From assembly GCF_030766725.1 (NCBI RefSeq), contig NZ_JARQWR010000002.1, positions 124,001 to 188,000 on the forward strand: a stretch of DNA of 64,000 nucleotides, given 5' to 3'. This document shows positions 59,426-64,000 of the stretch, piece by piece. Position numbers and translations under genes: made by a program. Every line of letters begins with the position of its first letter. The first letter of the stretch is position 1. Source of the stretch: Flavobacterium aerium. Its GTDB lineage: Bacteria > Bacteroidota > Bacteroidia > Flavobacteriales > Flavobacteriaceae. The notes under the pieces are model-generated. The model saw only the letters and a list, made by a program, of their open reading frames with translations. It did not search any database and was not told the DNA's origin.

Positions 59426-62155
59426 TTGGCATGTCAAAAAGTGAGCCATATTTTTACAAAAATAGTATTAAAAGCGTTGCGTACAAACTTATTTTATATC
59501 GTTTTATTATCAATTTTCCTTTATGTAGGAAATACAATTGTTTATGCCCAAGAAATAAACAAGAAAAAAATTACTATACCTGTTGAAAAACAGAATGATA
59601 GCCTTAAAGTAGGCATTACTCCTATAGCAAAAGTTACTGATACAATTATTGGCGATAGTACTAAAACTAAAAAGCCTTTATTAGAGAATAAGATCAAACA
59701 TATTGCAGAAGATTACATTCGTTTTGATCAAAAAAAGAAGTTATCGACTTTATATAATAAAGCCGAAGTATACTACCAAGATATCGAATTGAAGGCTGGA
59801 ATCATCGTAATTAACTATGATAAGAGCGAAGTTTATGCCGGTAGAATTAAAGATTCTTTAGGAAATTACACACAATTTCCGAATTTTAAACAGGGTGCAA
59901 ATGTCGTTGAACCGGACTCAATTCGTTTTAATTTTAAGACTAAAAAAGCCTTAATTTGGAATTCTAGAACCGATCAAGGAGAATTTAGAGTGAAGGCTGA
60001 AATGACGAAGAAGGAAAATGATTCAGTTTACTTTATGAAGAATGCCATTTTCACAACGTCGAAGGATATTGATAATCCAGAATATTATTTTCACTCTCGT
60101 AAAATTAAATTAGTACCGGGTAAAAAAGTAGTTACTGGGTTGACAAATATGGTTATTGCCGATGTCCCTACTCCTATTGGATTACCTTTTGCGTTCTTTC
60201 CAATGTCTGAAGAAAGTGCTTCAGGATTGATTATTCCAACTTTTGGGGATACACGACAGAAAGGATACTTTTTACAGAATGGGGGATATTATTTCGCGTT
60301 GGGTGATAATTATGATTTAGCTGTATTAGGAGATTATTATACCAATGGTAGTTATGCCATGCGATTTGAATCAAGTTATGCGGCACGATATAAGTATAGA
60401 GGAAATGTGAATATTCGATTTGAAAACCAAATTGAAAGTGAAAGAGGTTTCCCTGATTATGCCAAGTCAAATCAGTATAATATCCAATGGACGCATTCAC
60501 AGGATAGTAAAGCAAATCCAAGTTCTCGTTTTTCTGCTTCTGTTAATATGGGTAGTCAGAAATACTTCCAACAGTCTTTAAATCAAACAAATATTACTGC
60601 CCGATTGAATAACAATTTTAGTTCTTCTATTGCTTATTCAAAAACATTTAACTCAGTACCACAAGTTAATACAGCTCTGACTATTACGCATTCACAAAAT
60701 AGTAATACAGGGATGGTCAATATGACTTTACCAACTTTCACTGGTAGTGTGGATAGAATATTTCCTTTTGCGCCAAAAGATGGAGCAAAAAAAGGATTTA
60801 TTAAAAATATTAATTTTCAATATAACTTAAGAGCAGATAATAGAATCAGTACTCACGATTCATTATTTTTTAAACCACAGATGTTTAGAGACTCTAAAGT
60901 TGGTTTTCAACACAGTATTCCAATTAGTACAAACTTTAAGGTTTTTAAGCATTTTAGTGTTACTACAGGTGCTAATTATGAGGAAGTATGGTATTTGAAT
61001 ACCATTGAAAAAAGTGTTGATTTTGCTACAAATAAAGAGGTTATTAAAAATGTAAAAGGATTTGATTCTTTTAGAACCTATAATTTCAGTTCAAGTGTAG
61101 GTACAACCATTTACGGAACATTTAATTTTGGTGACGATAAAAGAGTTCAAGCGATTCGTCACGTAATGCGTCCAAGTGTATCGTATAGTTACACGCCAAG
61201 TTTCGAAAAGTATTATGATACTTACGCCATTGATGCTAGTGGAACGATGGCAGATTATACCCGTTTTGAAGGAGGTATTTATGGTGCCCCTGGTAAGAAC
61301 TATTCGAATAATATTGGATTTTCACTTAGTAATACTTTTGAAGCAAAAGTTCGTTCAAAAGACAGTACTGCTACCGAACCGAAGAAAGTAATGTTATTGA
61401 ATAACTTAAATATATCGACAAGTTATAACATCGCAGCAGATTCTTTACCATGGTCCCCTGTTCGTATTAGCGGTGGAACTGTGTTATTTCAAGATAAGAT
61501 GAATATTAACTTTGCAGCGACGTTAGATCCGTACGCGATTGATAATTCAGGAAGAAGAATTCAAAAATATAATATTGATAATGGAGGAAGTTTGTTCAGA
61601 ATGACAAGTGCAAATATGACCATGAACTATGCTCTAACCAGTAAAAATAATAAGAAGAATAAAAAAGAGAATGATCCATTAAAGAATCAAGGACTTCGTA
61701 ATGGAGGTCGTGAGGATGATTTATTTGGAACGAATAATGACTTCAGTGATCGAAGAAAAAGTCAATTTAACGATGATGACAATGATGAAGAAGATGCTTT
61801 TTCTGGTTTCTTTAATGCAGATTTACCTTGGGATTTACGTTTGGCTTACTCGTTAACCTATGGGAATATCAACCGAGAAAATAAGATTACAGGAAACTCG
61901 ATAATGGTTTCTGGTAATTTAGATTTAACGCCCAAGTGGAAAGTTGGAGTTTCAACAGGATATGATTTTGTACAAAAAGGAGTTACGTTTACTCAATTCC
62001 GTTTTGAACGTGATTTATTGAGTTGGAGGATGGATTTCAACTGGGTACCTTTTGGAGATAATTCTTATTGGGGATTCTTCATTGGAATCAAATCTTCTGT
62101 GTTGAGTGATATTAAATGGGAGAAACGTGACGTTCCAGTTCGAACTATCCGATAA
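59426..62155 (+). CDS. lptD: LptD-like outer-membrane LPS assembly protein
   Basis: 909 residues. An N-terminal signal (LFYIVLLSIFLYVG...VYAQ), an OstA/LptA-like domain (about 85-250: DDLYNKAEVYY-like strands, TVDIPTPIGLPFAFFPMSEESASG) and a large LptD beta-barrel (about 260-905) ending DIKWEKRDVPVRTIR. It inserts LPS into the outer leaflet together with LptE. No ATG is available upstream: starts are TTG at 59426 or TTG at 59477. The TAAGTTTG box at 59421-59428 lies over the first TTG, which would favour the second if that box is used. Low-complexity Asn/Lys/Asp stretch near 760-800. Confidence 0.88.
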   Translation: MACQKVSHIFTKIVLKALRTNLFYIVLLSIFLYVGNTIVYAQEINKKKITIPVEKQNDSLKVGITPIAKVTDTIIGDSTKTKKPLLENKIKHIAEDYIRFDQKKKLSTLYNKAEVYYQDIELKAGIIVINYDKSEVYAGRIKDSLGNYTQFPNFKQGANVVEPDSIRFNFKTKKALIWNSRTDQGEFRVKAEMTKKENDSVYFMKNAIFTTSKDIDNPEYYFHSRKIKLVPGKKVVTGLTNMVIADVPTPIGLPFAFFPMSEESASGLIIPTFGDTRQKGYFLQNGGYYFALGDNYDLAVLGDYYTNGSYAMRFESSYAARYKYRGNVNIRFENQIESERGFPDYAKSNQYNIQWTHSQDSKANPSSRFSASVNMGSQKYFQQSLNQTNITARLNNNFSSSIAYSKTFNSVPQVNTALTITHSQNSNTGMVNMTLPTFTGSVDRIFPFAPKDGAKKGFIKNINFQYNLRADNRISTHDSLFFKPQMFRDSKVGFQHSIPISTNFKVFKHFSVTTGANYEEVWYLNTIEKSVDFATNKEVIKNVKGFDSFRTYNFSSSVGTTIYGTFNFGDDKRVQAIRHVMRPSVSYSYTPSFEKYYDTYAIDASGTMADYTRFEGGIYGAPGKNYSNNIGFSLSNTFEAKVRSKDSTATEPKKVMLLNNLNISTSYNIAADSLPWSPVRISGGTVLFQDKMNINFAATLDPYAIDNSGRRIQKYNIDNGGSLFRMTSANMTMNYALTSKNNKKNKKENDPLKNQGLRNGGREDDLFGTNNDFSDRRKSQFNDDDNDEEDAFSGFFNADLPWDLRLAYSLTYGNINRENKITGNSIMVSGNLDLTPKWKVGVSTGYDFVQKGVTFTQFRFERDLLSWRMDFNWVPFGDNSYWGFFIGIKSSVLSDIKWEKRDVPVRTIR

Positions 62156-62196
62156 TTTACAACAGAATACACACTTATAATTTAAAACTTTATCGT

Positions 62197-62577
62197 ATGA
62201 AAAAGATAATTTTTACTGAGAAAGCACCTGCGCCTATTGGCCCATATAATCAAGCAGTTTTAGTAGGAGATACATTATATACTTCTGGGCAAATTGCATT
62301 AGATCCTGCAACAGGGGCTTTAATAATGGATTCTATTGAAGTGGAAACAAAGCAGGTAATGGAAAACATGAAAGCCGTATTAGCAGCTGCAGAAATGGAG
62401 TTTCAAGATGTTGTAAAAACAACCATCTTTATTAGTGACATGAATGATTTTGCAGGGATCAATAGTGTATATGGAACTTATTTTGACGAAAAAACCGCTC
62501 CTGCAAGAGAAACGGTTCAAGTAGCTTGTTTGCCAAAAAATGTCAATGTAGAAATTTCTATGATTGCAATAAAATAG
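62197..62577 (+). CDS. ridA: RidA family enamine/imine deaminase
   Basis: 126 residues, full-length cytoplasmic RidA. Conserved parts are KAPAPIGPYNQAVLVGDTLYTSGQIALDP, MENMKAVLAAAEMEFQDVVKTTIFISDMNDFA and the active-site APARETVQVACLPKNVNVEISMIA with the catalytic Arg. It hydrolyses 2-aminoacrylate and similar imines made by PLP enzymes. The gene starts 41 bases after lptD and may be co-transcribed. Its last 20 bases overlap the 3' end of the methylglyoxal synthase gene on the other strand. Confidence 0.95.
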   Translation: MKKIIFTEKAPAPIGPYNQAVLVGDTLYTSGQIALDPATGALIMDSIEVETKQVMENMKAVLAAAEMEFQDVVKTTIFISDMNDFAGINSVYGTYFDEKTAPARETVQVACLPKNVNVEISMIAIK

Positions 62578-62935
62578 CATTTAATAATAATTCCGCAGTT
62601 GCTGGATTTGTAGCCAAAGGTACATTGTGAACATCACACACACGAATCAGCATATTAATATCTACTTCGTGTGCGTGGTTGGCTAACGGATCTTTGAAGA
62701 ACAATACCATTTGTGTTTTTCCTTCAGCCACTCTTGCGGCAATTTGTGCATCACCTCCCATAGGACCAGAAAGCATTTTTTGAACTTTAAATCCAGCATT
62801 TTCAGCTTTTGATCCTGTAGTTCCCGTAGCAATTAAATTAATATCGGTTCTTGATAATAGAAGTTCCTTATATTTATTTAGAAACTGAACCATATCAGCT
62901 TTCATTCCATCATGGGCAATTACTGCTATTTCCAT
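62558..62935 (-). CDS. mgsA: methylglyoxal synthase
   Basis: 125 residues. Features: AVIAHDGMKADMVQFLNKY, phosphate-binding IATGTTGSKAENAGF, and catalytic Asp in SGPMGGDAQIAARVAEG, with FFKDPLANHAHEVDINMLIRVCDVHNVPLATNPATAE-like C-terminal part. It converts dihydroxyacetone phosphate to methylglyoxal and phosphate, a bypass of lower glycolysis when phosphate is low. It is 5 bases downstream of the BadF-type kinase gene, so the two are co-transcribed; GAPDH is the next gene upstream. Confidence 0.95.
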   Translation of the reverse strand: MEIAVIAHDGMKADMVQFLNKYKELLLSRTDINLIATGTTGSKAENAGFKVQKMLSGPMGGDAQIAARVAEGKTQMVLFFKDPLANHAHEVDINMLIRVCDVHNVPLATNPATAELLLNAILLQS

Positions 62936-62940
62936 TTTAT

Positions 62941-63789
62941 TTATTTTGTTATATGATAATCAATTAATCCATCAATAGGTCTTCTAAGAATGTTTCCTAA
63001 TTGTAGATTATGTTTGGTCATTACTTGTTGTAATTCATCTTTTAAATAGAAAGCAATAGATCCAATAAAATGATTTGGAACTTCATGGCAGTTTTCAAAC
63101 TGTTTGATATAGTTTTCTACAAATGATTCCATTGCCTCAAATATAATTTTCTGGCAAAAATCGTTATCCTTATGTTGAATTAAGAACTTAGCAAATGTAG
63201 CTAAATAGGCATTTGGATTAGGTCTTTTGTAAAGATTATTTTTAATACTATCGGCGTCTAAATCGTATTCTTGTTCAAATTGAAGAGCAAGATTTTTGGG
63301 CATTTTACCAAAATAATATCCACGGATTAATTGTTTTCCAAAATGATTACCACTGCAATCATCCATAGCAATATAGCCTAATGATTGAACTTTCTGATGA
63401 AGTGTTTCACCATCAAAATAACTACAATTTGATCCAGTACCTAATATAGAAACGATTGCTTTTTCATTTCTTGGAGTTGTTGCAAATACAGCTGCATAAG
63501 TATCTTCTTTTACAGAAATAGTTGCATTAGGGAAAAAGTCTGTGAAAATTTCAGTTAATAAATTTTTCATTCGATCTGTTCCACAACCCGCACCATAAAA
63601 GTAAAGATCTGTTACTGAAAATCTATTTTGTAAAATATCAAACTTCTCTTCTAATCGAGCAACAATATCTTCTCGTGTTAAAACTTCAGGACTTAATCCT
63701 TGTGATTGAGAATTAAAAATTCTATTCCCATCTTGGTCCAAAGCAATCCAGTCGGCTTTTGTAGCACCAGCATCTACTAATAAAATCAT
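62941..63789 (-). CDS. BadF/BadG-type ATPase, probable N-acetylglucosamine kinase
   Basis: 282 residues of the ASKHA fold. Phosphate 1 motif is MILLVDAGATKADWIALDQDGN, phosphate 2 is VSILGTGSNCSYFDG, and LYFYGAGCGTDRM lies between. Members of this length in Bacteroidota resemble N-acetylglucosamine kinases or BadF-like proteins. It would use ATP to phosphorylate a sugar (GlcNAc is the best guess) in the cytoplasm. It is coupled to mgsA. A terminator of the upstream GAPDH gene lies at 63796-63829. Confidence 0.85.
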   Translation of the reverse strand: MILLVDAGATKADWIALDQDGNRIFNSQSQGLSPEVLTREDIVARLEEKFDILQNRFSVTDLYFYGAGCGTDRMKNLLTEIFTDFFPNATISVKEDTYAAVFATTPRNEKAIVSILGTGSNCSYFDGETLHQKVQSLGYIAMDDCSGNHFGKQLIRGYYFGKMPKNLALQFEQEYDLDADSIKNNLYKRPNPNAYLATFAKFLIQHKDNDFCQKIIFEAMESFVENYIKQFENCHEVPNHFIGSIAFYLKDELQQVMTKHNLQLGNILRRPIDGLIDYHITK

Positions 63790-63795
63790 AGTTTA

Positions 63796-63829
63796 AAAAA
63801 ATAAAATCCCGCTATAAGAATAGCGGGAA
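63796..63829 (-). terminator. terminator after the GAPDH gene
   Basis: CCCGCTAT pairs perfectly with ATAGCGGG around AAGA. On the minus strand the stem is followed by ATTTTATTTTTTT. Confidence 0.9.
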
Positions 63830-63849
63830 GAATTGAGGGGATAAATATA

Positions 63850-64000
<151 letters not shown>

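Overview
The window is about 35% G+C and reads as a chromosomal piece from a member of the Flavobacteriaceae (Bacteroidota), for example Flavobacterium, Myroides or a relative. The evidence is the flavobacterial promoter pattern TTG-N17..23-TAnnTTTG in front of several genes, near absence of Shine-Dalgarno sequences, a type IX secretion C-terminal sorting domain, bacillithiol synthase BshA, a fused alpha/beta ketoacid dehydrogenase E1, and many Bacteroidota-type lipoproteins and porins. No rRNA, tRNA or CRISPR array was seen. The only mobile element is one IS110-family insertion sequence at the left side. Strand changes are usually marked by strong hairpin terminators.

Layout. 1-2.9 kb: end of an ACR3 arsenite permease, an IS110 element with a long non-coding left end, and a secreted RidA-like protein. 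3-9.9 kb: CoA-transferase with a divergent AraC regulator, nucleoside phosphorylase, SUI1/YciH factor, 2-oxoglutarate/Fe(II) oxygenase and fused ketoacid dehydrogenase E1. 10.1-21 kb: a long short-chain fatty acid (acetate/propionate) region: zinc-finger/HTH protein, porin, MHS-type transporter, two small membrane proteins, a sodium-solute-symporter/histidine-kinase fusion, a receiver-only response regulator, a propionyl-CoA synthetase and an acetyl-CoA synthetase. 21-24.2 kb: DUF1543 protein, small membrane protein, polysaccharide deacetylase, PepSY-like protein and a lipoprotein. 24.5-32.5 kb: LytS/LytTR two-component pair followed by a complete RND efflux system. 32.6-36.8 kb (minus): medium-chain oxidoreductase, Crp-like regulator, and an exonuclease plus DUF294/CBS/cyclic-nucleotide-binding protein.

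37-48.9 kb holds scattered single genes: DUF2911, DUF4256, DoxX-like membrane protein, MBL-fold hydrolase, RadC-like JAMM protein with an Rpn-like tail, YceI, DJ-1/PfpI protein, PAP2 phosphatase, a type IX secreted protein, chorismate synthase, LpxH-like hydrolase and a small outer-membrane barrel. 49-62.2 kb is mostly envelope genes on the minus strand: PrcB-like lipoprotein, BshA, a GH3/beta-lactamase-like fusion, then an operon of amidase, MlaD-like protein and HdrC/HdrB-like iron-sulfur proteins around a HAD phosphatase; LptD is divergent. The right edge carries RidA, methylglyoxal synthase, a BadF-type sugar kinase and the 3' end of GAPDH.

The most interesting unit is the 10.1-21 kb region. 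It joins outer-membrane entry, inner-membrane transport, transporter-coupled sensing and CoA activation of acetate/propionate in one co-directional block. The phosphorelay output is a receiver with no DNA-binding domain, next to a domesticated IS1 InsA-like DNA-binding protein. A CoA-transferase and a DUF294/exonuclease pair, both of families often tied to acetate metabolism, lie in the same window.
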